A DNA stretch of 64,000 nt from Aldrovandia affinis (taxonomy: Eukaryota; Chordata; Actinopteri; Notacanthiformes; Halosauridae): positions 3,785,892 through 3,849,891 of the forward strand of contig JAINUG010000085.1 of the NCBI GenBank assembly GCA_029706075.1. Reading direction: 5' to 3'. Shown here in pieces: positions 53,201 to 64,000 of the stretch (position 1 is its first letter; every line of letters begins with the position of its first letter). Both the position numbers and the translations under genes were made by a program. A model generated the notes under the pieces. The model was not told where the DNA came from and ran no database searches. It saw nothing but the letters and a program-made list of their open reading frames with translations.

Positions 53201-55134
53201 TGGTTATATTGAATGATAGATTTGCATTATTCAGTCAGAGTGCCACAGTGCACAAATGCATGCTCACCAGGTGAAGCAGGTCTTCCAACCAATAAGCTAT
53301 TTAACTAATAAGCAATTAGCTATTTTATTTTTTATGCTGCCTCTTGTATCATGCTGCAAAATGTAATTCAGCTATGGATTGACGTGCATCATGTTTATAC
53401 GAGGACTGATGTGAACATGCAAAAACTACATTTAAGGATTGAATGCCACAAGAAAGTATTTGACATCATTTTAGTCCAAACCAAGCTATCACTGTGTGTC
53501 ATAATGAGCTATTTTAAGTCCAGACAGAGCTAAGAATCTTCTCATTTGATATGTCTTAAAACATTAAACAGAAAAAAAAAGGAGGAGGGGGCAAGGCACT
53601 CTGTCCCCGAGGCTCTTCTCCGTGTCTCATAAATTGTTACCATACAGGATAGGAGTGTTTTGACACACAAAACCAAGATTGTATTCGGTGTGACCTCTGT
53701 CCCACCAGCACATAGATGTTCCATCAGGGAGGAATGAGCTGGGAACAGACCAGGAACTGAGGGCATAGAGAATCATTCCATGGGCTTCCCTCTCTAAGTC
53801 TGTGAGCCAACTGCATCAGTTGGGAGCTATCAGAATTTGTTGGACATCACCAACTATCATCATACTTTTCTGTTTTTGACTGATACTTACCAAAAACATT
53901 GAGGGTCACCTCCACTATCAACAGTTGACTCCTGGCAGGAGAGGGAGGAGGAGCACGCCGTAGATGTTGTGAGGTAGGCTGGTAATGCTGGATCAGTGCT
54001 AGCTCTGGATCATCGTAATCCCCACAGAGTTGCATGATGTTGTTTCTTTCCCACAGATTTAGAGCTAGTGACTGTACATGTGTGAACAATGCACATGCTG
54101 ATTCACTTGCTGCGACGGAGATGGGTCAAATTCTTTGACGCTCCTGTAACGTTTTTAGCTTCTTCCTAAAGATAGCAGCCCTGGAATGTTGATTTTATTT
54201 TCGGAGTATTAACATGTACTCTATATTTGATTCGTGCCACATTTAGCAGTGTCCTATGTATTCCCTTATTACGATGCAATAACTTAACACAGTTTCACAG
54301 AACTAAAATAAAGGCGTACTTCTCAACCAACTCAATGAACATTAAAATTTGGTCTCATGGATTCTGCCACATAGTTTGTCATGCCACAGAATGCATGGTG
54401 GAGTTTGCAGAATTGAGTGAGTGTGGTGGAGTCTGCAGAACTGAGTGTGTGGCTGATACTGGGTTGCTCATATTAACCTCATCTTGATTTAGGATGTCTG
54501 TTTCACTTATTCATTATTTTCACATTTTCCATTAACATACTGTACACTGTTAAACTGCTTCCATAATTTACATTTCAATTAAATGCGGTAACTCCATTTT
54601 GAATGGTCTTGTTTATGTTTATTTTCTATAATGGAGTTCATCATTTAGGGACAGAATATGTGAAATGTGAAAATGTGGCAGTCACTAGACACATTATTTC
54701 CATCAAAGCATTTTCTTTGGCATTTGGAAGTATTGCAGGTATCAATATTTAGGGGAACACAAGACTTCGAAAGTGGCCTTTCTATTGTGGTCAAAAAATT
54801 CTGTTTCTCGCAAGTCCTTTGACGCTATCTTAATGGCCTTGACATTATATTCAAAATACCTGTCCACAGGGGTCCCCCCTTTTTCAGTCTGCCTGCACTA
54901 GAGGGCCTCAGCTCACTGTTGATTGGCTGCTATGACTACTTCCCTTGCACCCTGATGTCCCCCAACAGGCAAGCATTGGAATAATTTTGAATAGAACATG
55001 TTAGCACTCCTTGAAGTCATATGTCATGAACAAAAAGCAACAGTAAACCAATACTTCAATACACCAGGGGTTAGTAAAGCTGTTTTCTTTATGAGACGCA
55101 TTACTATAGAAGGTCTCATGAAAAATTGCACAGT

Positions 55135-55161
55135 CATATATATATATGTATATATATATAC
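55135..55161. repeat. TA microsatellite
   Basis: TA units with one GT interruption. Confidence 0.9.
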
Positions 55162-55777
55162 AGTATTAAAAAAAAGTCCAAATTTAAAAAAGGCAAAAAA
55201 ACTACCAAAAAATGCATATCTAAATCTATACACAAGCTTACTGGTTTGCATCAATATAACCAATATAATCTCAATTTAATTGGATCAACACATGCCTTTT
55301 CTGTGCATAGCAAGGCGGATAGCTTAGTTATCCTCCCTATCTCTACCTACATACACTGCTTTTTTGTCATCCACAGGGATTTACAAAGAGCAGGCCAGCT
55401 CATTCATTGTGTGCGCCCTAAATATGTATCATTGCATATATAAATAAATATCTAATTTAAACCCCTGTGGCCCTGGAATGCAATTTCTGTCCAGCATAAA
55501 TATTTCTTCCTGGCACAGCTAATGGACCCAGTTGCTTTATGTATCAGCATTCTGGAATTTCTACACTCCCAATACTTGGGATTGTATTGCATTGTGATGT
55601 TATTTTTGTTTGTGTCTGAGTTTGTGTTTGAAGGTTCTTAAAATGAGAGCTCTGTGTCTGTTGTAGTTTTCCTTGAAAATGAAAACAATGTATGTTATTT
55701 TGTGCATTTCAGTTGTCTTTTCATTCATCTATCTCATGTAAATCTCATTTGTCCTCAATTACAACAACCATCAAAGA

Positions 55778-56005
55778 TGTTTGTGGAACATGGTTAGGGA
55801 ACTGTGCTTGTAACTCAAAGATTGTAAGTTCAATTCCCAGGTGGGGCATTGCCATTGTACCCTTCAGTAAGGTACTTAACTCTTTAAATCCATCTGTATA
55901 CATTACATTTACATTTGACATTTGCATTTTACATTTACATTTGACATTTTAAGCATTTAGCTGCGTAAGTCGCTCTGGATAAGAGCGTCTGCTAAATGCC
56001 AAAAA
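55778..56005 (+). mobile_element. tRNA-derived SINE (V-SINE-like), plus orientation, nearly full length
   Basis: The tRNA-like head (GGTTAGGGAACTGTGCTTGT) has a B box (AGTTCAATTCCCAGGTGGGG). It is followed by CATTGCCATTGTACCCTTCA, GTAAGGTACTTAACTC and the conserved tail GTAAGTCGCTCTGGATAAGA with GCGTCTGCTAAATGCC. Between body and tail lies a run of TTTACAT-type repeats (55905-55950) that looks like a duplicated terminal repeat. This is the most complete copy of this SINE type in the window. Confidence 0.82.
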
Positions 56006-56231
56006 TGTTCATATGAAAATACAATTGGAGCAGCTGAATGATGTTACTCAAAGAGCAAGCAATTCAGCAATATATTATAAAAACCAGATGATTGTTTACC
56101 TTAAAGGAAAAAATAAACTATACATTAAGCACTTATAAAACACATATGCAAAACATATAGTTTGTCCATAGTTGGCTTAAATTAATGGAAATGATCACAT
56201 TCAAAAAGGAAATACTACATTAAGAAACATA

Positions 56232-56628
56232 TTATACATTTTCATTATTATACGTAGTATATGAAGAAACAGAAATAGGAAAATTAGGATACAAGATTAC
56301 TTCCCATAAAGGTTCGATGCTGTTTAGATCTAGTGATTGGGGAGGCCATGGAAGGTGTTTGACTTCATCCTGGTGTTCATGAAACCACTCTTGAATCCAT
56401 TTAGTAGTGTGTATGGGTGTTATTATCTTGGAATATGGGAACATCTTCAGGAAACGATGTTCGCACCATAGGGTGCACCTCGTAACCTAAAATGGCTTTG
56501 AATTCCTTGGCCGTAATCCTGCCCTGCAGAGTAATAATTGGTTTCGCAATGACACTCATTTGATGAGTGCCCATACCATAACCATTATTTGTGGTTGTCA
56601 TTACTTTGTCTACGTCTTGTACACACAC
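56232..56628 (-). pseudogene. Tc1/mariner-type transposase remnant (C-terminal half)
   Basis: On the minus strand, two overlapping frames encode pieces of a Tc1-type transposase. The upstream frame has GRITAKEFKAILGYEVHPMV then FPEDVPIFQDNN, the family 'fqDNa' block with the second catalytic aspartate. The downstream frame has IQEWFHEHQDEVKHLPWPP then SLDLNSIEPLWE, the block with the last catalytic glutamate. At least one frameshift separates them, and the N-terminal DNA-binding part is missing. It is inactive. Confidence 0.82.
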
Positions 56629-59600
56629 ATATATATAGTAAGGGCTGATACTGGAAACAATATGCTATATTACATTATTAATAGTTTATTCATTAAACCA
56701 ACCTTTACACATGGCATATATTTAGTTATTCATGCCTGCAGAAAAGTCACCTTTTGTGATGTGAAGAAGCCATGCTGTTGCATAACATTGATGGGAGCAA
56801 ATGGAAAAGGTTGCGAGGCACAGGGAAATGTCTTCTCTTGTTGCACAGCGGAGCGCCTCGGGCACCCAGTCGGGCAGATTGCACTATTTGCAAGTCGGGA
56901 GGTCACTGGGTCACTATTAACATAAACACATATACAGAAGAAGAAGAAAACAATGTGGTGGTAATTTGGGATAAGAAGCCTTTCTGGCTCCTTGTGACAC
57001 AGGACTGGCATGACATAATGACCCGGGCCCTGGTACAGCGGCAGGTATGAAGTGGTACAGACAGATGAAAGGGACTGGGTATCTGTGAGGACACACAACC
57101 CTCTCTCATTAGTGCCCTACTGGAGCTAATAACAGCCCTCGCACTGGACTCACGCCCCAGCGTACCCCCCTGACACCTCTCCACTCACTTCCTGCTCTTC
57201 TCCACACCTCCAGCCCTAATTACAGCAAGACGGATGCACGGCCCAGTGCCCAACCCCCTGCTCTTCTTCACAGTAATGAAGGGCCGGCAGGGAAGCTTGG
57301 ATGTGTAATGACGCTTGACTGAGGGACACCATAAACACACCCTCCCACCCCGAGGGATCCTCTGGATGTGACACTTGATTACAGCACGAAGCAGCTAGAG
57401 AGGCATCTACAGACACGTCCTTTTTGGGGCTTCGTTCAATCAATCATTGTTGGCACAACTGCTGTAGACAGATTCCAAGTAACTCCAAGTTACTCACTCC
57501 TTGCCACAAACCTCAAAGCAGCCCTCACAAAAGTACAATTCAATACTGGCTTTCACAAGTGCAATACAAGAGTATATCTTCTGTTCTGTAATTCAGAGAC
57601 CTAGCGATCTCAACCATAGCACATTGACAGTGTAGATTTGCACCAGTGAGCCTGGTTTGAGGGTCACTGGCCAATGGCATGGCCTAATGGCACAGGCATT
57701 AGAGACAGCCCCTCCTTTGCATTTAATGATAGTCAGTATGCTCCTTATAATAAAGTACTGATCAAACAGTGCAGTTGTTATTGCCACGATCCGAAGTGAA
57801 GATAGGTTTCCGAGACGAACAGATCGGATAAGGGACAGTGGAGTAGCTCACAGAGAGCCGAGCTGCTCATAGAAGCAATTCTTTGCTTCAGTCCCCATCT
57901 AGAGTCCAGCAGGGGTAAACACAGCTACAAACAGTTCAGGGGTCCAATAGACAGTGAAAGTGTAAAAATACATTGCAATGATTAAACATAGTTTAGTTTT
58001 TTTAGTAAAATGGGTATATTTTGGATTGATGGAGATGATAACAAATATTTGTTATTTTCCTTCTTGTTTTTCATTGTGCCTGTGTTCAGTGGGTGTAAAA
58101 ATTATTTTGGTTTGGGCATGTGGGTTGGTGCTAATCTGGTGAGCAAAAGTATTTAAAAACTCTGCCAGGTAAAAGGTGGTTTTAATGCAAAACTAGAAAG
58201 CTTGATGGGATGATTATGAGAATAATATGGAATATAGTATGCTCCCTGTAATGATCCAAAGTGGAAGTGCATGAATATTTTCTCAACAAGTGGTTGCGAA
58301 AATCTTTCACGTGCTTACAGCAGATTTTCTCCATTCCTTACCTGTTGCTTCTTTACCCTAACTCCTAGAATACAATGGAGTTGCTTACAGGTGGCCATCT
58401 GTTCTACCTCTACCAGGCTTTGTCAGAAAAACTCCTGCATGCATTCATTTGACTTTAATTCCCATTGGTCAAACTAACAGGAGTAATCTGTGCAAGCATA
58501 GACTGTCAACTTTCCTAGGCACCACTGTTTAGCTGGTTTGTGACGCTAAATACCATGTGAAACATAAAAAAATAATAATAATACACAAAATATTGGAGTA
58601 TATGACTCTTTATTATTATTATTGAACTATAGGTTAATTAGTGTGTCACCATAGCAACAACTGAACAGAAAAGCAAAGGTTATGACTGTTACACACTCTT
58701 GGTACACAGGCCTACATGATAATGATTAACTTTCCCTTCCCCCTGCTAAGGGAACATATAGTCTCAAGGTGATCTTGAATGATCTCAAACCTTTTCACTG
58801 TGTTTTTTTAGAGACTTCCGGGCAAATGTTTTCTGTTGTTTCAAGTTTTTCTTTCTTAACTGTCTGGTTTTGGATAGTCAAGTTTTACAGGGTTTTGAAG
58901 ATAAAGCATGCGATCATATATAACAAAAATAGTAGCAATGCAAATGTGAAAGTGAAAGGGATTTGTCAAAATATGCAGGCGGCGTTCACCTTTCTCTTTC
59001 ACTGTGTCAACGGATTACCTTTGATAGGTGAGTAGCAACTTTGCTGGCAATTCAATATACTTGTAAGTAACTGACTTTCAAAATGTATGGCAAATATTCG
59101 AGGCATATACTGTATATTTTGAGCTCTTATTTTGTTACACTTTTCTTCGTTTCATGTTGTTTATTGGGCAAACCTAGTTATCTGATTGAATATTTCCCTC
59201 TTGCCCTCTTGTTTTCCGTATCAATTTCCTCAATCTAGACAGCTACATCTATAAAGGAACTGTACAATTGAGGTCCTAATTTGTGTAACATATTCCTTAA
59301 AGCAATAAGCGAACCAGGAATGAATAACCATTAAACTTCTGTGGAATTTGTTTCCAAGATAAGAAAAGAAAGATAACCTAGTCTTTAAACAAAAGATATT
59401 TTAAATGACAAAATAATGTGATAAGATGATTATGATTTAAAAAATGTAATGGTAAAATAATTTGAATTCTTTGGTTAAGGCTGCAGTGGGAAATGCATCA
59501 CCACAGACAGCTTCACTTTCAGAGGCAGTGAGTGTAGAATTCAAAGTAAACCATTGGTGCATTCAAAATAGTATCATATGTCTGTGGTCTCAGGACTACA

Positions 59601-59813
59601 GGGAAAAATAAATGGCTGAAAGAGCATTTTCTATTCATCCTGGCAAGCTTGCACATGTTCAGTTAAGCATCTGCCAAAAATATGTCCTCATTTCTACGGG
59701 TGAAGTAGGCCGGAGGAAATACTGCCGGAAAGGGGATATATATTGTAAAAGTTAAACAAACAGCTGTTGTGTTTTTATGTTGTTGGAGGACTATTAGAAA
59801 GATGAGCGTTTAT

Positions 59814-59921
59814 TCACCTTTGTGCAGTGTCACATTGTAAGGGCTTACAGGCAACAGAATGAAAAACTATAGAAAGTCAACATACTTTTGAAATAGTCTC
59901 ACCTTTTGTGCAGTGTCACAT
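59814..59921 (+). repeat. Direct duplication of TGTGCAGTGTCACAT at MITE left end
   Basis: TCACCTTTGTGCAGTGTCAC (59814 on) recurs with one extra T at 59899, about 86 bases later. One copy lies outside the MITE left end at 59864 and one inside. This suggests a local duplication or nested insertion rather than a target-site duplication. Confidence 0.45.
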
Positions 59922-60263
59922 CTTTTTCCAGCTTTATTTACATTTTGCCTTACAACATTCAGTGGGCAACAGAAAATGAATAAAGGGTTGAAAAGTAATC
60001 AGTCCCCTGATTTAATACCTAGAGGCACCTTTTGCTTTAATTACAGCCATCAGTCATCATTTTAGATTGGGCAATATTTTTGTCACTGTTCCAGTTCTTT
60101 TGTCTTACTCTTCAGTCCATCCACCTGATTTAGGTCAGGGCTCTACTAGGCCACTCAAGGACATTCACCTTCACCTGGATTTTATGTACTTTCATTTCAG
60201 GCTGTAAAACAAAAAAAAGTTACTATTTCAAAAGGGTATGATGACTTTCTATAGGCACTGTAT
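59864..60263. mobile_element. Non-autonomous Tc1/mariner-like MITE with terminal inverted repeats
   Basis: The left end reads CTATAGAAAGTCAACATACT and TTTGAAATAGTC. The right end is its inverted match (ACTATTTCAAAAGGGTATGA, TGACTTTCTATAGGCACTG). The 400-bp interior has no transposase frame but retains the fish Tc1 leader style (CAGTCCCCTGATTTAATACC, GCACCTTTTGCTTTAATTAC). The right end is followed by TA, as expected for TA target duplication. Confidence 0.75.
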
Positions 60264-60340
60264 GTTAGCTTATGACAGGACACAGATGCGGCTTTTGGGG
60301 TTTTCATGAAACTGCTACATAGATCGGTTTGTATATTGCC

Positions 60341-60854
60341 AGCTACAGGTAACTGCCAAAATAAAGGAAACACTTGAGTAAATGATGGGTTCTAGCATCT
60401 TTGTTATAGTGTGGGGTGCATATTCCTGGCATGGTTTAGGTCCACTCAAGCCCTTAGAGGTAAATGTCAATAATGGCAACAATACAAAGCCATTCTGAGT
60501 GATCACCTTCATCCTATGGTGAACCATTTCTATCCTGATGGGTGTGGTCTCTTACAGGAAGGCACGAGTGGTCACTGAATGGTTTGATGAGCATAAAAGC
60601 GATGTAACCCATATGCCATGACCATCTCAGTCACCAGATCTCAATCCAATCTAACACTTATGGGAGATTCTGGAGCGGCACCTGAGACAACGAAACACCA
60701 AATAATATAATTTCTCATCAAAGAATGGTGTTGCATCCCTCCAATTTCAGACACTATGCCAAAGTGCACTGAAGCTGTTCTGGTGGCTCATGCTGGCCCA
60801 ATGCCCTATTAAGACACTTAATGTCAGTGTTTCCTTTTATTTTTACCTGTAGCT
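60341..60854 (+). mobile_element. Internally deleted Tc1/mariner element with inverted repeats
   Basis: The left end AGCTACAGGTAACTGCCAAA with ATAAAGGAAACAC is mirrored by the right end TGTTTCCTTTTATTTTTACC with TGTAGCT. Inside, near 60560-60700, a degraded frame corresponds to the C-terminal transposase (VTEWFDEHKSDVTHMP, a stop, then SQSPDLNPI and LWEILERHL), the region with the last catalytic glutamate. Stops and the missing N-terminal two thirds make it a dead copy of about 0.5 kb. Confidence 0.78.
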
Positions 60855-61238
60855 GTCTTAAAGTTATTTGATGGATTTTAACTGATTCCAGACCAAACTA
60901 TTGTTGACGGCACCAAAAGGATGACAGCTGGCAATGTACTTTCTCATAAGCCTGGAAGCATGACACTCTTGCTTTAACATTAACTGACTTAAGCTAGAAG
61001 CATTTGTTATTTGTTAGCTAATTGAAAGCACGTAAAGGAGAACTGTTCTATCTGTAGTCAACCAGTTTGATAGCCCTCTCTATTGAGGTCAGCCATATAA
61101 AACGCAATCCATGTTGCTAAATAAAATGTAAAATGTATTTTAAAAATAATTAAACCATATAAATAAATAAAACTCTGCCATAGACATTATTTTTGTAATT
61201 GTTTTCATTGAGTAAATAATCTCCATAATGTGTTGATA

Positions 61239-61975
61239 TACAGTGGGCATAAATAGTATTAACCCCTTTGGCATTTTTCACATTATATTTTCTTACTTAA
61301 TGGAATCAAAATTGATTTAATTGGGATTTATTTCCACTGATCAACACAAAATACTCTATAATGTCAAATAAAAAAACTATTCTAAAGGTGTTTGTTCATT
61401 AATAACAAATAAAACACAGACAATAATTGATTGCATTAATAATCACCCCTTTTGATAAGACACACCTAAATAAACTCTGGTGCAATCAATTGTCTTTAGA
61501 GGTCACATAATTATTTGATTGGAGTCCAACTGAGTACAATTAAGGTGTTTCAAATTATTTCAAATTAAATATGTCTGTGTGTGAGAGGTCCCACATTTGG
61601 TTAGTGCATTTCCAAACAAGAGCTTCATCCTGAAGATCAAAGAACATTCAAAGCAAATCAGAGAAAAGGTTTTTCAAAACACCAATCTGGGGAAAGATCT
61701 AAGGAGATTTTAAAGAATTTGAATATCCCCAGAGCACCGTTAAGTCCATCATAAAGAAATGAAGATGATATGGCATCTGAATTTTCCTAGAACAGGCTGT
61801 CCTCCAAAACTGAGCATCCGTGCAAGAAGTGCACTTGTTATGGAGGCCACCAAGGGGCCTATGGAAACTTGGGCCTATGGAGTTACAGCCCTCCATGGCA
61901 GATATGGGAGAAACTGTCCATGAGATCACTTGTAACTTTACCCTACAACTTTTCACAAAGTGAAAAGAAATCCTC
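61239..61975 (+). pseudogene. Tc1-like element, 5' half (ITR, leader and decayed N-terminal transposase)
   Basis: After TA at 61239-61240 comes the fish Tc1 terminus CAGTGGGCATAAATAGTATT with AACCCCTTTGGCATTTTTCA, and then the usual leader (GACACACCTAAATAAACTC, TTAGAGGTCACATAATTA). From about 61640 a degraded frame resembles the helix-turn-helix part of the transposase (LGKDL, RTGCPPKLSIRARSALVMEA). Stops and frameshifts are frequent. The catalytic half and right ITR are missing, and the element abuts a second Tc1 relic. Confidence 0.75.
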
Positions 61976-61984
61976 AAAAGTCTA

Positions 61985-62935
61985 CACCCCGCTTATCATA
62001 CCAATTGTAAACTAGCTCAGGGGTAACCGATCACCTTCCAGATCACACACTAAGCTCATTGGCCTCCACTTGTGTTCAATCAGCAAACCAGCTGTTCCTA
62101 GGGGATTTCACTGCTGGGTACTATATTTCAGAGTAAAGAATCCACCATGAGCAACAAGGAGCTTTCAAAAGAACTCCGGGATAAAGTTGTAGAAAGACAC
62201 ATATCAGGAAATGGCCATCAATATCCCTTGGAGCATGGTCAAGACCATAATTAAGTAGTGGAAGGTGCATGGCACCACCAGGACCTTGCCTAGATCAGGA
62301 AGGAGACTGATTAGAGAGGCCACCAAGAGGTCAGTGGGAATTATGAAGGAGTTACAGGACTTTATCGCAAAGAGTGGTCAATGTGTGCATGCGTCAACAA
62401 TGCAGAAAGCTCTCCACAATTCTGTTCTGTATGGTAGAGGGCAAGAAGGAACAAACAAATCCACATTCAGTCCTGTCTGAGCTATGCAAAAAACACTCTG
62501 AAGATTCTAAAGCCATGTGGTAAAAAGTGTTGTGGTCAGATGAAACCAAGGTAGAAATTTTGCAAAAATGTTACATCTGGCAAAAACCCAATACAGCACA
62601 TTACCCAAAGAACACCATCCTTACTGTAAAGCATGGTGGTGGCAGCATTCTGTTATGGGGGTGTTTCTCATCAGCAGGGATTGATGCACTTGTGAGGATA
62701 GAAGGGAAAATGGAGGGGCGGCGGATGGCGTCTAATGCGCCACACTTTGGTGTGGTGTGCGCTGCCTGTCAGGGACGCGGATGGAGCAAAATCCAGAAAT
62801 ATTATTGAGGAAAACCTGCTGCCCTCTGCAAGAAAGTTTTGAAGGAAGGTTTGAAGTCCTGCAAGGCTTGGAATGGAGCCACACACCCCATGGTAACTGT
62901 TGCTATGTTGAAGTCTTTATCTGAGAAGCAGTGTT
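61985..62935 (+). pseudogene. Second Tc1-like transposase pseudogene, near full length, frameshifted
   Basis: The frame starts at an ATG at 62147 (MSNKELSKELRDKVVERH), as expected for Tc1 transposases, but is frameshifted by about 62205. It resumes as WKVHGTTRTLPRSGRRL near 62260-62310, then [14 protein letters not shown] (62527 on, with the first catalytic aspartate) and [20 protein letters not shown] to about 62700. A 56-bp insertion with flanking direct repeats interrupts it at 62729-62784. The frame then continues as a degraded ENLLPSARK block. The C-terminal catalytic region and right ITR are missing. Confidence 0.85.
62729..62784. repeat. Insertion in Tc1 relic flanked by 8-bp direct repeat GCGGATGG
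   Basis: GCGGATGG occurs at 62721-62728 and 62777-62784. The segment between has no counterpart in Tc1 transposases and includes a hairpin-capable GCGCCACAC, TTTG, GTGTGG, TGTGCGC arrangement. An 8-bp direct repeat is the target duplication length of hAT elements. The piece may be a tiny foldback element or an excision scar. A simple local duplication is the alternative. Confidence 0.4.
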
Positions 62936-62949
62936 AGGCACTGGGAAAG

Positions 62950-63050
62950 GCATGATAATAATAATAATAATAATAATAATAATAGCTTTATTTGTATAGC
63001 ACCTTTCATACAAACAGTAGCTCAAAGTGCTTTACAGGGAAAGTAAGGCA
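62950..63050 (-). mobile_element. LINE-like 3' end, minus orientation, with TAA array
   Basis: An ATA/TAA array (62954-62993) is followed by AGCTTTATTTGTATAGCACC, TTTCATACAAACAGTAGCTC and AAAGTGCTTTACAGGGAAA. The reverse complement (GTAAAGCACTTTGAG, then GGTGCTATACAAATAAAG and a TTA repeat) is a well-known fish retroelement terminus. It may have inserted next to the Tc1 relic on its left. Confidence 0.6.
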
Positions 63051-63055
63051 TAAAA

Positions 63056-63145
63056 ATATATATACATATAAATATATACACACATATACATATATACACG
63101 CATATATATACATATACATATACACATATAAATATATACATACAT
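63056..63145. repeat. TATACA-type AT-rich microsatellite
   Basis: A compound array of TA, CATA and TACA units follows the LINE-like end. Confidence 0.9.
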
Positions 63146-63350
63146 GACGTGCAGGAGCAGAAAATAAAGCCGAGCAACTTCTGGGACTTAAATTTCAGTG
63201 CAAACTTTCTTTTATTCAATTGAAAAATTAACAATTAAAACAATGAAAAAATATTTCAGGGTGATTCTTTGAATTATTTGATGATATACAAACCCTTTTA
63301 TTGAGGAATCGGTTGATCACCATGAAAGTTAAACTACTAAATTCATATGG

Positions 63351-63374
63351 AACTACAACTCCCATGAGGGCGCT
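63351..63374 (+). promoter_or_regulatory. ZNF143-like ACTACAACTCCCA motif
   Basis: AACTACAACTCCCATGAGGG resembles the ACTACAACTCCCAGAATGC motif bound by ZNF143 at many vertebrate promoters. The flanking GGTGGGACCTGCAGTTGAAG is partly its inverted copy, so it may belong to a palindromic repeat instead. No adjacent gene is visible in the window. Confidence 0.25.
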
Positions 63375-64000
63375 ACAATTCATTGCAAATGGTGGGACCT
63401 GCAGTTGAAGTTAAATTTTGATCACCTGATTCCTTGTTTTTGTGTTTGCTTATCACCAAATAATTAAAGGAACATCCCCCAAGCATTTTTTAACACTAAT
63501 TGTTATTTCATCACGGATTGTTTCCTCTTTTTGAGAAATTCAGGACAAATCATGTTTTCCTGATCCACACAAACCATACATGAATTGTTGTGATAAAAAA
63601 TAAATAGTGATGCAGCTAGCTATATGGTGTCAAGCTGCTAATAGCTAGCATTTCTTACTATTGTAGACAAAAGCCATTCTGCACATAGTTGTGATCCCAA
63701 GAAGGATAATCCTTCCAAAGACATGGGCCAACTGTTATAGATCCTTCCTACCAACAGGTAGCATATTTTTAACAACTCATTTAAGAGATAAAGTAGTGGG
63801 CCATCCAGGACTGTTAAACTGTGAACTACTTTTTCATTGTACTGTAGTTTGTAATGTCTTATATTGTTTATTGTGTTGTCTGTGCTATGCATCAAGAAGA
63901 TAAATATAATGTTTTTAACATAACTAATAAAATGAATATATTCTGTGCAAGCAAGCTAGCTGCAAGCTTTATAATTACATAGTATCACTATGTAAAATAG

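Overview
The window is nuclear DNA of a ray-finned (probably teleost) fish. It is mostly non-coding. Its coding parts are short exons with GT/AG introns, and it carries fish-type repeats: Tc1-like transposon remnants, tRNA-derived SINEs with the 'GTCGCTCTGGATAAGAGCG' motif, fish LINE 3' tails and long CA/TG arrays. I see no prokaryotic, viral or organellar gene organisation. The species cannot be named from the sequence.

Only two genes can be supported. (1) On the minus strand, the first coding exon of an MRCK-type kinase, best matched by cdc42bpb, lies at 14938-15112, with a 5'UTR and a promoter-like block up to about 15760. The transcript runs off the left end, so 1-14937 is part of its first intron. 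(2) On the plus strand there is a complete small LBH-family gene. It has a probable non-coding exon 1 ending at 28021, coding exons at 33683-33769, 34664-34865 and 36619-36689, and a 3'UTR to a poly(A) signal at 38165-38170. Together these encode 119 residues. From memory, human CDC42BPB and LBHD2 are neighbours on 14q32.3, so the gene is called lbhd2-like; lbh and teleost lbh-like (lbhl) remain alternatives. The two genes are divergent, with about 12 kb between their first exons.

Layout: 1-14937 cdc42bpb intron 1 with two SINE fragments; 14938-15760 cdc42bpb exon 1, 5'UTR and promoter; 15760-27800 intergenic, with CA repeats, an inverted pair of SINE tails and two CTCF-like motifs; about 27840-38190 the LBH gene; 38190-64000 no recognisable exon. 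The last part carries three SINE copies and LINE tails, a 359-bp CA array, a GA array, a G-rich block and a near-terminal cluster (56.2-63.1 kb) of decayed Tc1/mariner elements.

No undescribed biological system is evident. The more unusual points are the divergent cdc42bpb/LBH pair, a possible alternative start in LBH intron 2, a perfect 22-bp octamer/E-box palindrome, and a hairpin-bearing insertion flanked by an 8-bp direct repeat inside a Tc1 relic.
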